64,000 bases of DNA from Desulfovibrio oxyclinae DSM 11498 (GTDB lineage: Bacteria > Desulfobacterota > Desulfovibrionia > Desulfovibrionales > Desulfovibrionaceae), in contig NZ_AQXE01000003.1 in assembly GCF_000375485.1 (NCBI RefSeq), forward strand, positions 40,912 through 104,911, written 5' to 3'. Below, piece after piece: positions 41,015 through 50,299 of this stretch. The translations under genes and the position numbers were made by a program. The notes beneath the pieces were generated by a model that was given only the letters and a program-made list of their open reading frames with translations, searched no databases and was not told the origin of the DNA. Positions within the stretch are counted from its first letter, which is position 1, and each line of letters begins with the position of its first letter.

Positions 41015-43983
41015 CGGCAACCATGAAGGTTAAGGATTTGGCAGCCGAGCTCGGCCTGTCGAATAAAGAAGTCATGCAGCATCTGCGGGAGATCGGGGTT
41101 CAGGCAAAGAGCCACATGACCGCCGTGGATGCAGAAGACGTTGATAAGCTCAGGGCCACGCTCTCCACCGAGGGCGGAGACTCCGAGGTGCTGCGCCGTG
41201 AAGTGCAGCCGGGCGTCATCGTGCGCCGCAGGAAGGCTCGCAAGGGCAAGGCCGAAAGTGGTGCCGCCAAGGAAGAGACCAAGGTTGCGGAAGAAGCTCC
41301 CGAGGCTCCGGCCGAGGTCGAAGAGGCTCCCGTTGCCGAGGAACCCGCAGAGGCCGCAGCCGAGAAGGAAACGCCCGCTGAGCCCGTTGCCGAGGAAAAG
41401 CCCAAGAAGGCTGCCAAGGCTGAGACTCAGAAGGCCCGCATCATAAAGCCGGCCAAGGTCGTGAAGCCCGCCGAGACCGAGAAGGCACCGGTCGAGGAGC
41501 AGGCTTCGGAACCGGAATCCAAGGAAGAACCCTCCCCTGCAGTCGAAAAGACCGAAGCAGCCGAAGCCGAATCCCGGGAAGCCGAAACCGGGAAGGCCGC
41601 CGAGGAAAAGCCCGCAGACAAGCCTGAAAAGCCTGTCGAGCCCGAGGTCGCAGCCGAAGGCGCCAAGTCCAAAGCCGAGCCTGTTGCCCCCGGGGACAAG
41701 GCCGAGGACGGCGAGACTGCCAAGAAGGCCGACAAGCCCAAGGCCGAAGCCAAAGGCAAGGCCGGGGATGACGAAGATAAGAAGACCAAGAAGCCCAAGA
41801 AAAAGGGTGAATCCAAGGTCAGAATCATTTCCATGCCCGATCCGGCGGAAGTCGCCAAGCGCGAAGCCGAAAAGGCCGCAGGACTGGAAGACCGTCCCGC
41901 ACGCGGACGCGGTCCCAGGCCCGGTCCCGGCGGCAGACCCGGACCGAAGCCCGGTGGAAGACCCGGCGGAGCACGTCCTGCCGGGCGTCCCGGCGGAGGC
42001 CCCGGTGGCGGTCCCGCTGCTCCGGGAACTCCCCCGCCGCCGCAGCCGGACGGTCGTAGCCGCAAGAAGCGCAAGAAAGACCGCCGCGTCGTGGAATTCA
42101 GCAATTTCGAGGACGGCGACAAGGCCAAGAAGGTTCTTGGCGACAATCGCCCCGGCAAGGGCAAACGTCGCAAGAAATCCGATCAGCTTCAGTCGCAGGA
42201 GCACAGAGCGCAGCCCAGAAAGGCCGCCAAGCGCAAGATCAGAATTGATGACACCATCCGTCTGGCCGACATGGCTCACCAGATGGGTCACAAGGCGCAG
42301 GATCTCATCAAGGTCCTGTTCGGTCTGGGCATCATGGCGACCATCAACCAGGCGCTCGACTTCGATACCGCTACAGTTGTCGCCAACGAATTCGACTACG
42401 AAGTGGAGAACGTCTCCTTTGATGAACAGGAATTCCTCGTTCCTTCCGAGGCGGACAAGCCCGAAGACCTTCAGGGCCGTCCCCCGGTAGTGACCATCAT
42501 GGGTCACGTCGACCACGGTAAGACCTCCCTGCTCGACGCCATCCGCTCCACCAACGTGACGGACGGCGAGGCTGGCGGCATCACGCAGCACATCGGTGCG
42601 TACCATGTCACCACCCCGCGCGGCGAAGTGGTCTTCCTCGACACCCCGGGTCACGAAGCGTTTACCACCATGCGTATGCGCGGTGCTCAGGTCACCGACA
42701 TCGTCGTTCTCGTTGTCGCCGCAGATGACGGCGTCATGGACCAGACCCGCGAAGCCATCGCCCACTCACAGGCGGCTGGCGTTCCCATGGTCGTGGCCGT
42801 CAACAAGATCGACAAGGAAGGCGCCAACCCGGATACCGTCAAGCGCGAGCTGGCCGAAATGGGACTGATTCCCGAAGACTGGGGCGGTGAAACCATCTTC
42901 GCCCACGTCTCAGCCAAGCAGCGCACAGGCATGGACGAACTGCTCGAACTCATTCTGCTTCAGGCGGAAGTGCTCGAACTCAAGGCCAACCCCGACAAGC
43001 CCGCTCGCGGCCACATCGTGGAAGCGAAGCTGGACAAGGGTCGTGGCCCGGTCGGCACCATGCTCATCGCCGAAGGCACCATCAATCAGGGTGACAGCTT
43101 CGTTTGCGGGGTGCACCACGGCAAGGTCCGCGCCATGTTCAACGACTCGGCGCAGAAGATCGAAACCGCAGGTCCGGCAATGCCCGTCGAAATTCAGGGC
43201 TTTGACGGCGTCCCCGAAGCGGGTGACGAGTTCACCGTGGTCTCCGATGAAAAGGTTGCCCGCCGCATCGCCCAGCAGCGCCTGCAGAAGCAGCGCGAAA
43301 AGGAGCTGGCCGGCAAGTCCAAGGTGACGCTGGAAAGCTTCCTCGCATCCCGCCCGGATCAGGAAGCCCAGAACCTGAACCTCATCGTCAAGGCCGACGT
43401 GCAGGGTTCTCTGGAGGCCGTCACCGAGGCGCTGACCAAGCTCAGCACCGACGAAATCAAGGTGCAGGTGGTCCACGGCGGCGCAGGCGCCATCACCGAG
43501 TCCGACATCCTTCTGGCCAGCGCGTCCGAAGCCATCATCATCGGCTTCAACGTCCGCCCGAACCTGAAGGTCAAGGAGATCGCCGAGCAGGAGAACGTGG
43601 AAGTCCGCTTCTACGACATCATCTACAAGCTCGTGAACGAGGTGAAGGATGCCATGAGCGGCATGCTCGCTCCGGATATCGAGGAAGTCTACCTCGGACA
43701 GGCCGAAGTGCGCGACACCTTCAGCGTTCCCAAGGTCGGCACCGTTGCCGGTTGTTACATCACCGACGGCAAGGTCACCAGACACGCTCAGATCCGCCTG
43801 CTTCGCGGCGGCGTGGTGGTCCATACCGGCGAGCTCTCCTCCCTCAAGCGCTTCAAGGACGACGTCAAGGAAGTGGCCAAGGGGTACGAGTGCGGCATGG
43901 GCATCAAGGGCTTCAACGACATCAAGGTCGGCGACGCCATCGAAGCCTTCGAGGAACGGGAAGTGGCCCGTACCATCGACTAG
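41011..43983 (+). CDS. infB: Translation initiation factor IF-2, long form
   Basis: IF-2 delivers fMet-tRNA to the 30S subunit. The 990-residue protein starts [20 protein letters not shown] with the IF2N domain. A ~350-residue low-complexity region follows, rich in Ala, Glu, Lys and Pro. It ends with Gly/Pro/Arg repeats ([20 protein letters not shown]) at ~310-330. The G domain has G1 GHVDHGKT (498-505), G3 DTPGHEAF and G4 NKID; the C-terminal domains are complete. It is followed by the terminator hairpin at 44005. Confidence 0.97.
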   Translation: MTATMKVKDLAAELGLSNKEVMQHLREIGVQAKSHMTAVDAEDVDKLRATLSTEGGDSEVLRREVQPGVIVRRRKARKGKAESGAAKEETKVAEEAPEAPAEVEEAPVAEEPAEAAAEKETPAEPVAEEKPKKAAKAETQKARIIKPAKVVKPAETEKAPVEEQASEPESKEEPSPAVEKTEAAEAESREAETGKAAEEKPADKPEKPVEPEVAAEGAKSKAEPVAPGDKAEDGETAKKADKPKAEAKGKAGDDEDKKTKKPKKKGESKVRIISMPDPAEVAKREAEKAAGLEDRPARGRGPRPGPGGRPGPKPGGRPGGARPAGRPGGGPGGGPAAPGTPPPPQPDGRSRKKRKKDRRVVEFSNFEDGDKAKKVLGDNRPGKGKRRKKSDQLQSQEHRAQPRKAAKRKIRIDDTIRLADMAHQMGHKAQDLIKVLFGLGIMATINQALDFDTATVVANEFDYEVENVSFDEQEFLVPSEADKPEDLQGRPPVVTIMGHVDHGKTSLLDAIRSTNVTDGEAGGITQHIGAYHVTTPRGEVVFLDTPGHEAFTTMRMRGAQVTDIVVLVVAADDGVMDQTREAIAHSQAAGVPMVVAVNKIDKEGANPDTVKRELAEMGLIPEDWGGETIFAHVSAKQRTGMDELLELILLQAEVLELKANPDKPARGHIVEAKLDKGRGPVGTMLIAEGTINQGDSFVCGVHHGKVRAMFNDSAQKIETAGPAMPVEIQGFDGVPEAGDEFTVVSDEKVARRIAQQRLQKQREKELAGKSKVTLESFLASRPDQEAQNLNLIVKADVQGSLEAVTEALTKLSTDEIKVQVVHGGAGAITESDILLASASEAIIIGFNVRPNLKVKEIAEQENVEVRFYDIIYKLVNEVKDAMSGMLAPDIEEVYLGQAEVRDTFSVPKVGTVAGCYITDGKVTRHAQIRLLRGGVVVHTGELSSLKRFKDDVKEVAKGYECGMGIKGFNDIKVGDAIEAFEEREVARTID

Positions 43984-44004
43984 CCGAAGGTCCGAAAACA
44001 TCAT

Positions 44005-44041
44005 CACGGGCGGTCCGGCAAGACTGGACCGCCCGTGTTTT
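44005..44041 (+). terminator. Intrinsic terminator after infB
   Basis: A 12-bp GC-rich stem CACGGGCGGTCC/GGACCGCCCGTG with a 9-base loop is followed by TTTT. It lies inside the rimP-to-pnp gene series, just before the DUF503 gene. Confidence 0.8.
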
Positions 44042-44052
44042 GGTACTTATAT

Positions 44053-44346
44053 ATGATAATCGGCGTACTCAGTCTGGAGTTCCGGCTTGAAGGAAACAAT
44101 TCCCTCAAGGGCAAGCGAAAGATCGTCAGCAGCCTCAAGACGAGGGCCCGGAACAAGTTCAATGTGTCCATCAGCGAGGTGGACGCACAGGACTCTCACG
44201 AACGAATCGTCCTTGCCGTCGTGACGGTGGCCAACCTCACGAACAAGGTCGAATCCAGGCTGGCAAAGGTGCTCGGCATGTTGGAAGATACGGTTCCAGC
44301 CGAGCTGGTGAGCGTCGAAACAGAAGTATTCAGCAACACGGATTGA
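44053..44346 (+). CDS. DUF503 domain-containing protein
   Basis: This 97-residue protein starts MIIGVLSLEFRLEGNNSLKGKRK and has the conserved KNKFNVSI-SEVDAQDSHER pattern of DUF503. DUF503 members are small ferredoxin-fold proteins of unknown function that often lie between infB and rbfA (YlxP in Gram-positives). The start at 44053 is only 11 bases after the T run of the upstream terminator, so it has almost no leader if transcription starts anew. It precedes rbfA by 4 bases. Confidence 0.85.
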   Translation: MIIGVLSLEFRLEGNNSLKGKRKIVSSLKTRARNKFNVSISEVDAQDSHERIVLAVVTVANLTNKVESRLAKVLGMLEDTVPAELVSVETEVFSNTD

Positions 44347-44350
44347 TATC

Positions 44351-44695
44351 ATGAAAATTTCCGATTCCAGAAGGGCCAGCCGCATGGGAGACCAGATCCT
44401 GCGAGAGCTCTCCTCCATTCTCATGGAAGAAGTGAGCGATCCCCGGCTGGAACGCGTGACCCTCTCCGGCGTGCGCATGAACGCCAACCTGCGTATCGCC
44501 GAAGTGCTTTTCACAACCAGTGGCGACGAAGAAAAGATCGAGGCAGCAAGGCAAGGGCTGGAAAAGGCTTCCGGCTACCTGCGCTCGCAGCTCGGCAAAA
44601 AGATGCGCATCCAGTTCGTTCCCGAGCTCCGCTTCACCCACGACACCTTTCTTGAGGACATGGTCTATGCCAAGCCCGATGAAGACGATAGCTAA
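44351..44695 (+). CDS. rbfA: 30S ribosome-binding factor RbfA
   Basis: RbfA assists late maturation of the 30S subunit and 16S rRNA 5' end processing. The 114-residue protein has SRRASRMGDQILRELSSILMEEVSDPRLERVTLSGV, split by the KH-like fold, then RSQLGKKMRIQFVPELRFTHD near the C-terminus. It begins four bases after the DUF503 stop, and its 3' end overlaps the next gene by 29 bases. Confidence 0.94.
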   Translation: MKISDSRRASRMGDQILRELSSILMEEVSDPRLERVTLSGVRMNANLRIAEVLFTTSGDEEKIEAARQGLEKASGYLRSQLGKKMRIQFVPELRFTHDTFLEDMVYAKPDEDDS

Positions 44696-45632
44696 CGCCA
44701 TCCGCAGCGGAACCTCCTTTCTGGTTGCCGCCCACTACAACCCGGACGGCGACGCCATCGGCTCCACCGCTGCGCTCGGCCACGTGCTCACTGCCTTGGG
44801 CAAGGAAGTCTCCCTGTACAACCATTCCGGCATGAACTGCCGTTACGACTGGGTGCAGACTCCCTCACCCATCACTTCCGAGCTGCCCGAAAAGATGCCC
44901 GAGTGGACGATCATCCTCGACTGCGGCAACGCCGAGCGCATGGGCGACAACCTCCGCGCACGTCTCGACGAAACCAGAGTCATCAATATCGACCACCACC
45001 TTGGCAATCCCGAATTCGGCGAACTGAACTGGGTCGATAAAAGGCACCCCGCCGTCGGCACCATGATCGCCGATCTGGCCGAAGAGCTTGACGTAGAATT
45101 GTCCGGCTCGCTGGCCGAGGCCGTTTATCTCGCCGTATCAACCGACACCGGCTTTTTTTCCTACGGCAACACGACCCCTGAGTCACTTGAGCTTGCTGCC
45201 AAGATGTTGCGCAACGGGCTGGATCTTCAGACCGTGAACATGCACATCAACAAGCAGTGGACGGAAAACCGTCTGCGGTTGTTCAATGAAGTGGTCGGCA
45301 GAGTGGAATTGTTTGAAAACGGACAGGTCGCAGTGGCGCCCGTGACTCGCGAGATGTTCGAAAAAACCGGCACCGCTCCCTCGGATACCGAGGAAATCAT
45401 CAATTTCGTACGCAAACTGAAAAGTGTTCGCGTTGCCGCCCTGCTCCGTGAGGAAGGTGACGAGCAATGGAAGTTCAGCCTACGGGCCTACGGCGATGAC
45501 AATGTGCAGGAAGTCGCTGCCAGCTTCGGCGGCGGCGGTCACAAGAACGCCGCGGGCGGCATGGCATCCGGCACGCTTGAGGAAGCCCGTGCGACTCTCG
45601 TCAAATCCATCGTCGATATGGTAGGACTGTAG
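44667..45632 (+). CDS. DHH family phosphoesterase (NrnA-type oligoribonuclease/pAp phosphatase)
   Basis: This 321-residue protein has the DHH motifs: AAHYNPDGDAIGSTAAL (motif I), ILDCGNAERMG, NIDHHLGN (DHH) and a C-terminal DHHA1 domain with SFGGGGHKNAAGG. NrnA-like enzymes degrade nanoRNA and dephosphorylate 3'-phosphoadenosine 5'-phosphate, which links to sulfate activation chemistry. The ATG at 44667 overlaps rbfA by 29 bases and has GAGG 9 bases upstream; an in-frame ATG at 44679 is possible. Its place between rbfA and truB is common. Confidence 0.92.
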   Translation: MPSPMKTIANAIRSGTSFLVAAHYNPDGDAIGSTAALGHVLTALGKEVSLYNHSGMNCRYDWVQTPSPITSELPEKMPEWTIILDCGNAERMGDNLRARLDETRVINIDHHLGNPEFGELNWVDKRHPAVGTMIADLAEELDVELSGSLAEAVYLAVSTDTGFFSYGNTTPESLELAAKMLRNGLDLQTVNMHINKQWTENRLRLFNEVVGRVELFENGQVAVAPVTREMFEKTGTAPSDTEEIINFVRKLKSVRVAALLREEGDEQWKFSLRAYGDDNVQEVAASFGGGGHKNAAGGMASGTLEEARATLVKSIVDMVGL

Positions 45633-45634
45633 CC

Positions 45635-46561
45635 ATGGGCAGAAAGCCGAAACGCAGCAAGGAACAGCTTGACGGCGTGCTCATCCTGCGCAAGCCGTCC
45701 GGCCCGACCTCCACGGACTGCCTCAACGCCATCAAACGCAGGTTCCGCCAGTTCAAGATCGGCCACGCCGGTACGCTGGACCCCCTCGCCGAAGGCGTGC
45801 TCCCCGTGATGCTCGGCAAGGCCACGAAGACCGCTACGTACCTTACCGGCGAGGACAAGACGTATTCCGGCACTTTACGCCTCGGAATCACTACGGATAC
45901 CTACGACATTCAGGGCGAGGTGCTGACCGAAAGCCCCGTTCCGGAAGATCCACAGGTGGTTCGTGACGAAATTTATTACTGGAATCAGTTGACAGAGCAG
46001 GAAGTTCCGGCCTATTCGGCAGCCAAACACAAGGGAAAGCCCTTGTATGAATTGGCCAGAGCGGGCGAAGAAGTGCCCGTGAAACGAAAGGCCATCACGA
46101 TCATTGAATCACAACCTTTAGAGGTAACTCTTCCCGATGCGGACTTCAGGGTGAGGTGCTCTGCTGGCACCTACATACGCTCCCTGGTCCACAGCTTGGG
46201 GACGCGGCTTGAATGCGGCGCGACGCTGACACGGCTTCTGCGCGAATCGAGCGGTCCCTTCGGGTTGGAACAGGCGCACGACCTTGATGAAGTGCTCGAA
46301 GACGAACTGGAACAGTTCACCGAGCGCGTCATTCCAATGGCCGACGCTCTTCCCCACTGGCCCTCCTACCGCCTCTCCGAGGCACTGGCCGGGTTGGTGA
46401 AAAACGGTACCAGACTCCCCGTCAACGCTGACGGCGATCTGTCCGGAAAGGAAGGCGACCGCGCCCTGTTTCTCACCCCCGAAGGCGACGCACTCGCACT
46501 CGTGGAAGCCGCTGAAAGCAACGGAAAGCTCCTTTGGGGCATTCTGCGCGGGCTCTGGTAG
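45635..46561 (+). CDS. truB: tRNA pseudouridine(55) synthase TruB
   Basis: TruB makes pseudouridine 55 in the T loop of tRNA. The 308-residue protein has the catalytic block FKIGHAGTLDPLAEGVLPVMLG with the active Asp at residue 49. It also has KTYSGTLRLGITTDTYD, PAYSAAKHKGKPLYELAR and the CSAGTYIRSLVHSLG motif. A C-terminal PUA-like domain ends the protein. It starts 2 bases after the DHH gene and ends 63 bases before rpsO. Confidence 0.95.
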   Translation: MGRKPKRSKEQLDGVLILRKPSGPTSTDCLNAIKRRFRQFKIGHAGTLDPLAEGVLPVMLGKATKTATYLTGEDKTYSGTLRLGITTDTYDIQGEVLTESPVPEDPQVVRDEIYYWNQLTEQEVPAYSAAKHKGKPLYELARAGEEVPVKRKAITIIESQPLEVTLPDADFRVRCSAGTYIRSLVHSLGTRLECGATLTRLLRESSGPFGLEQAHDLDEVLEDELEQFTERVIPMADALPHWPSYRLSEALAGLVKNGTRLPVNADGDLSGKEGDRALFLTPEGDALALVEAAESNGKLLWGILRGLW

Positions 46562-46624
46562 CACGCACACGCCATTTCGCGCGGGAAGAATCGTATAACA
46601 CCCACTAAAACGGAGGATATCGCT

Positions 46625-46894
46625 GTGGTCATGGACGCACAGGCCAAACAGGCCGTTATTGACGAGTACAAGACTCACGAAGGCGACACCGGGTCTCCCG
46701 AAGTCCAGGTCGCGCTGCTTACCGAGCGCATCAAGTACCTGACCGATCACTTCAAGACCCACAAGAAGGACTACCATTCCCGCACCGGCCTGCTGAAGCT
46801 GGTCGGCCAGCGCCGGAAACTGCTCAACTACCTCATGAAGAAGGACATTGAGCGCTATCGTAGCCTGATCGCCCGTCTGGGTCTGCGCAAGTAG
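46625..46894 (+). CDS. rpsO: 30S ribosomal protein S15
   Basis: S15 binds 16S rRNA early in 30S assembly. From the GTG at 46625 it is 89 residues, the normal S15 length, with GGAGG 8 bases upstream. The ATG at 46631 would leave 87 residues and a poor RBS distance. The family core is intact: [48 protein letters not shown] and [13 protein letters not shown]. It is followed by its own terminator at 46911. Confidence 0.96.
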   Translation: MVMDAQAKQAVIDEYKTHEGDTGSPEVQVALLTERIKYLTDHFKTHKKDYHSRTGLLKLVGQRRKLLNYLMKKDIERYRSLIARLGLRK

Positions 46895-46910
46895 CCGACA
46901 ACGCGACGCC

Positions 46911-46937
46911 GGGGGGAGCCGCAAGGCTTCCCCCTTT
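46911..46937 (+). terminator. Intrinsic terminator-like hairpin after rpsO
   Basis: GGGGGGAGCC and GGCTTCCCCC pair (one G-U) across a GCAA tetraloop, followed by TTT then GTCGTTTT. The T run is imperfect, so readthrough into pnp is likely. Confidence 0.65.
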
Positions 46938-46998
46938 GTCGTTTTCCTCCGGGATAGACAGGCAGCCTCGCGGTACGGCGAAAATTTCGCCGGACACT

Positions 46999-47078
46999 CC
47001 GGAAGTAGCTTAGTTGGCTCGGGAAGGCGCGGGTGGAGACCATCCACACGCCCCTTCCCAAGCCGGCTAACCATCCGG
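46999..47078 (+). promoter_or_regulatory. Structured leader upstream of pnp
   Basis: A long imperfect hairpin pairs 47016-47037 with 47043-47064 (19 of 22 positions) around a 5-base GACCA loop. An outer CCGGA/TCCGG pair (46999-47003, 47074-47078) could enclose it. E. coli pnp has an RNase III-cleaved leader hairpin that autoregulates PNPase. A comparable role is inferred from position only. Confidence 0.6.
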
Positions 47079-47124
47079 TGGGCCACCGCGGGGCATGAAG
47101 AAACACCAAATCATTGGAGAGTAC

Positions 47125-49356
47125 ATGCTCAAACCGTTTGACAAGATTAGTCTGACCCGCAAAGTCGGCGATATCGAGATCACCATGGAAACCGGCCGTA
47201 TGGCGAATCAGGCCGGCGGCGCCGTCTGGATTCAATCCGGCGGAACCGTGGTGCTCGTCACCGCCACCAATCAGCCCCTGGAATACGATCGCGGATTCTT
47301 TCCGCTGACCTGCAACTACCAGGAAATGCTGTACGCGGCAGGTAAAGTACCGGGCAACTACTTCCGCCGTGAAGTGGGCCGCCCGTCCGAGCGCGAGACC
47401 CTCATCTCCCGCCTCATCGACCGCCCCATCCGTCCGCTCTTCGCCAAGGGCTTCAAGGACGAGGTGCAGGTCATTGCCACGGTTCTTTCCGCGGACCAGC
47501 ACGTCAACCCCGACGTCCTGGCCCTCACCGGCGCCTCCGCCGCACTGACCCTTTCCGAAATGCCCTTCGAAGGCCCCATCGCCGGTACCCGCGTGGCACT
47601 GGTCAACGGCAAGTTCGAACTCTTCCCGACCTACAAGGGTTGCGACGAGGAAAGCTCCCTGAACCTGCTGCTGGCCGGCTCCCGCGACGCCGTGGTCATG
47701 GTTGAGGGCGGCGGTGACTTCCTGAGCGAAGACACCCTTGCCGACGCCATCGAAACCGGTCATCGCGAGATTCAGCCCCTGATCGACATGCAGGAAGAGC
47801 TGGCGGAAAAGGCTGGCAAGAAAAAAATTCAGGTCACGGCTCCCGAGCGCGATGCCGAAGTGGAAACGCTTCTTAACGACGCCCTCACCGATGAGCTGAC
47901 CGAGGCTCTTTCCGTGGCTGAAAAAATGCCGCGCAAGGAAGCCAAAAGCGCCGTCAAGAAGAAGGCCGTGGAACTCGTTACCGAAAAGTTCCCGGAAGAC
48001 GAAGCCAAGCTCAAGCAGGTTGGCGACGTCCTCGGCGACATGGAAAAGAAGATCGTGCGCAAGCGCATCGTCGAAAAGGGCGAGCGCATCGACGGCCGCG
48101 ACACCACCACGGTTCGCGACCTGTCCATCGACGTGGGCCTGCTGCCCATGACACACGGTTCCTCCCTGTTCCGCCGCGGCGAGACCAGCGCTCTGGCAGT
48201 CGCCACGCTGGGCTCCACCCGTGACGAACAGCGCATGGAAACGCTCATTGGCGATCACACCAAGCGCTTCATGCTGCACTACAACTTCCCCCCCTACTGC
48301 GTGGGTGAAGCCCGTATGCTGCGTGGACCGAGCCGCCGCGAGATCGGCCACGGCGCCCTTGCCGAACGCGCTCTCACTCCGGTTCTGCCTTCTCAGGAAG
48401 ACTTCCCGTATACGCTGCGCGTTGTCTCCGAGATCATGGAATCCAACGGCTCTTCCTCCATGGCTTCCGTCTGCGGTGCCACCATGGCGCTGATGGACGC
48501 AGGCGTGCCCATCTCCGCACCGGTTGCGGGCATCGCCATGGGCCTTTGCAAGGAAGGCGAAGACTACTATATCCTCACCGACATCCTCGGTGACGAAGAC
48601 GCACTGGGCGACATGGACTTCAAGGTGGCCGGTACGCGCGAAGGCGTCACCGCCATCCAGATGGACATCAAGATCAGCGGCATCCCCTCCGACGTTCTGC
48701 GCCGCGCGCTGAACCAGGCCAAGGAAGCTCGCGAGCACATCCTGGGCCACATGGAAGAAACGCTGGCCGCACCGCGCGAAAAGCTGTCCGAACTGGCTCC
48801 CCAGATGTGCGAAGTCTTCGTTGACCCTGACAAGATCCGTTCGGTCATCGGCCCCGGCGGCAAGAACATCAAGGCCATCACCTCTGAAACCGGCGCCGAC
48901 GTGGACATCGATGACTCCGGAAAGGTCATGATCTTTGCCCCGGACATGGCTTCCATGGAAGAAGCCAAGGCACGCGTGCAGTACTACGACCAGAAGCCCG
49001 AGATCGGAAAGAACTACCTCGGCATTGTGCGCAAGATCCTTGAGATCGGCGCACTCATCGAGGTTCTCCCCGGTTGCGAAGGTCTCCTGCACATCTCCCA
49101 GATGGACTTCGAGCGCGTGGAAAAGGTCGAAGACCTGCTCCAGCTCGGCCAGGAAGTCTGGGTCAAGTGCGTGGATCTGGAGCCCGGCGGACGGATCCGT
49201 CTGTCCCGCAAGGCATGGCTGATGGAAGAAGCCGGTCAGGAAGTCAACCTTGAAGACTTCAAGCGCCCCGGCGGCGGTGGCGGCGGACGCAAGAACGACC
49301 GTCGCGGCGGCGGTGGCGGCGGACGCGGCGGTGATCGTCGCGGTCCCCGGCGCTAA
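47125..49356 (+). CDS. pnp: Polyribonucleotide nucleotidyltransferase (PNPase)
   Basis: PNPase degrades RNA 3'-5' with phosphate. The protein is 743 residues from the ATG at 47125 (GGAGA 5 bases upstream). It has two RNase PH domains, with GKVPGNYFRREVGRPSERE and ETSALAVATLGSTRDEQRM. A KH domain (RSVIGPGGKNIKAITSETGA) and an S1 domain (GCEGLLHISQMDFERVEKVED) follow. The last ~30 residues are Gly-rich with Arg/Asp (GGGGGRKNDRRGGGGG), as in some proteobacteria. An upstream in-frame ATG at 47095 is less likely. Confidence 0.96.
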   Translation: MLKPFDKISLTRKVGDIEITMETGRMANQAGGAVWIQSGGTVVLVTATNQPLEYDRGFFPLTCNYQEMLYAAGKVPGNYFRREVGRPSERETLISRLIDRPIRPLFAKGFKDEVQVIATVLSADQHVNPDVLALTGASAALTLSEMPFEGPIAGTRVALVNGKFELFPTYKGCDEESSLNLLLAGSRDAVVMVEGGGDFLSEDTLADAIETGHREIQPLIDMQEELAEKAGKKKIQVTAPERDAEVETLLNDALTDELTEALSVAEKMPRKEAKSAVKKKAVELVTEKFPEDEAKLKQVGDVLGDMEKKIVRKRIVEKGERIDGRDTTTVRDLSIDVGLLPMTHGSSLFRRGETSALAVATLGSTRDEQRMETLIGDHTKRFMLHYNFPPYCVGEARMLRGPSRREIGHGALAERALTPVLPSQEDFPYTLRVVSEIMESNGSSSMASVCGATMALMDAGVPISAPVAGIAMGLCKEGEDYYILTDILGDEDALGDMDFKVAGTREGVTAIQMDIKISGIPSDVLRRALNQAKEAREHILGHMEETLAAPREKLSELAPQMCEVFVDPDKIRSVIGPGGKNIKAITSETGADVDIDDSGKVMIFAPDMASMEEAKARVQYYDQKPEIGKNYLGIVRKILEIGALIEVLPGCEGLLHISQMDFERVEKVEDLLQLGQEVWVKCVDLEPGGRIRLSRKAWLMEEAGQEVNLEDFKRPGGGGGGRKNDRRGGGGGGRGGDRRGPRR

Positions 49357-49381
49357 GTCCACTATCCACTGAAAGACGAAA

Positions 49382-49407
49382 GGCGGCTCCACGGAGCCGC
49401 CTTTTTT
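49382..49407 (+). terminator. Intrinsic terminator after pnp
   Basis: The stem GGCGGCTC/GAGCCGCC with a CACG loop is followed by TTTTTT, 25 bases after the pnp stop. Confidence 0.9.
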
Positions 49408-49497
49408 CATATTTCCAATTGTGTTTGCCAATCGTCATGGAACCAACCGGAAAGGTTATACTGGACGGATTGACCGGCACAGGAGTAAGCTTTCCAT

Positions 49498-49704
49498 ATG
49501 AATCAGGACATCATCATTTACGGCAAGCGCACCTGCCCGCATACACACAAGGCGTTGAGCGCGCATCGCGAGGCGATCTTTCACGATATCCAACTCAATC
49601 CCGAAAAGCTGGACGAGATGCTCTCCCTCAACGGCGGAGTCAAACGCATTCCTACCATTGTTCAGGATGGCGAAGTGAGCATCGGCTACAACCGAGGCTC
49701 CTGA
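49498..49704 (+). CDS. Glutaredoxin-like protein, short (Uxx-star-like)
   Basis: This 68-residue protein has the thioredoxin-fold start DIIIYGKRTCPHTHKAL with a single redox Cys in CPHT (not CPxC). The cis-Pro motif is KRIPTIVQDGEVSIGY, with IP at the expected place. It lacks the second active-site Cys, so it would be monothiol. The CPHT motif and length recall the Uxx-star glutaredoxin-like family, in which selenocysteine or Cys occupies the first position. The C-terminus is short. AGGAG lies 12 bases before the ATG. It stands alone between two terminators. Confidence 0.75.
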   Translation: MNQDIIIYGKRTCPHTHKALSAHREAIFHDIQLNPEKLDEMLSLNGGVKRIPTIVQDGEVSIGYNRGS

Positions 49705-49754
49705 CACGCATAAGCGGTCCGACGGGGCGCCGGAGTATCATCCAAAAGACAATG

Positions 49755-49790
49755 AAAAAGCCGCCCGCTCATATGAGCGGGCGGCTTTTT
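49755..49790. terminator. Perfect bidirectional terminator between glutaredoxin-like gene and moaC
   Basis: An exact 18-base inverted repeat, AAAAAGCCGCCCGCTCAT and its complement, without spacer, has A and T runs at the outer ends. It serves both convergent genes. Confidence 0.9.
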
Positions 49791-49818
49791 CATACGCTTT
49801 CGACAGCCTTATAGGGGA

Positions 49819-50298
49819 TCAGTCGTTACGGAACTCTCCGGACTTCCCCCCGGACTTGTATATCAGCCGACAGTCGGTAATCTCGATATCCTTCTGTACG
49901 GCCTTGCACATGTCGTAAATGGTGGCGGCGGCAATCTGAGCCGCAACCAGCGCTTCCATCTCCACACCGGTCTTGCCTGTCGTACGCACCTCGGCTTCGA
50001 TGCCCACCGCATGGCCGGCTTCATCCACCTCGAAGCGAACGTCTGCATAGCTCACCGGCAGGGGGTGGCACATGGGAATGAGCGCATGGGTCTGCTTGGC
50101 GGCCATGATTCCGGCGATTTTTGCAGTGGTGAGCACGTCACCCTTGGGCAGCGCGTCACGCACCAAAAGGTCGAAGGTGTTCGAATTAAGCAGCACCCGG
50201 CACCGGACAATTGCGGTACGCTTGGTGTTGTCCTTGGCCGAAACATCGACCATGCGGGCATTGCCGTCGGCATCCATGTGGGAGAAGCGGTCGCTCAT
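49819..50298 (-). CDS. moaC: Cyclic pyranopterin monophosphate synthase MoaC
   Basis: MoaC makes cyclic pyranopterin monophosphate in molybdenum cofactor synthesis, used by formate dehydrogenases and other oxidoreductases. The 159-residue protein has [19 protein letters not shown], then [18 protein letters not shown]. It also has [26 protein letters not shown] and a C-terminal KSGGKSGEF, all family landmarks including the catalytic Lys and Asp region. It lies 1 base after dnaJ. No other moa gene is present in the window. Confidence 0.95.
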   Translation of the reverse strand: MSDRFSHMDADGNARMVDVSAKDNTKRTAIVRCRVLLNSNTFDLLVRDALPKGDVLTTAKIAGIMAAKQTHALIPMCHPLPVSYADVRFEVDEAGHAVGIEAEVRTTGKTGVEMEALVAAQIAAATIYDMCKAVQKDIEITDCRLIYKSGGKSGEFRND

Positions 50299-50299
50299 G

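Noticed and set aside
46995..47095. A tRNA between rpsO and pnp, suggested by GTAGCTTAGTTGG
   Set aside because: No T arm (GGTTCRA) and no acceptor pairing could be made; the region folds instead as one long hairpin.
46855..49431. Long open minus-strand frame opposite pnp
   Set aside because: It mirrors the PNPase frame and has no recognisable domain or RBS.
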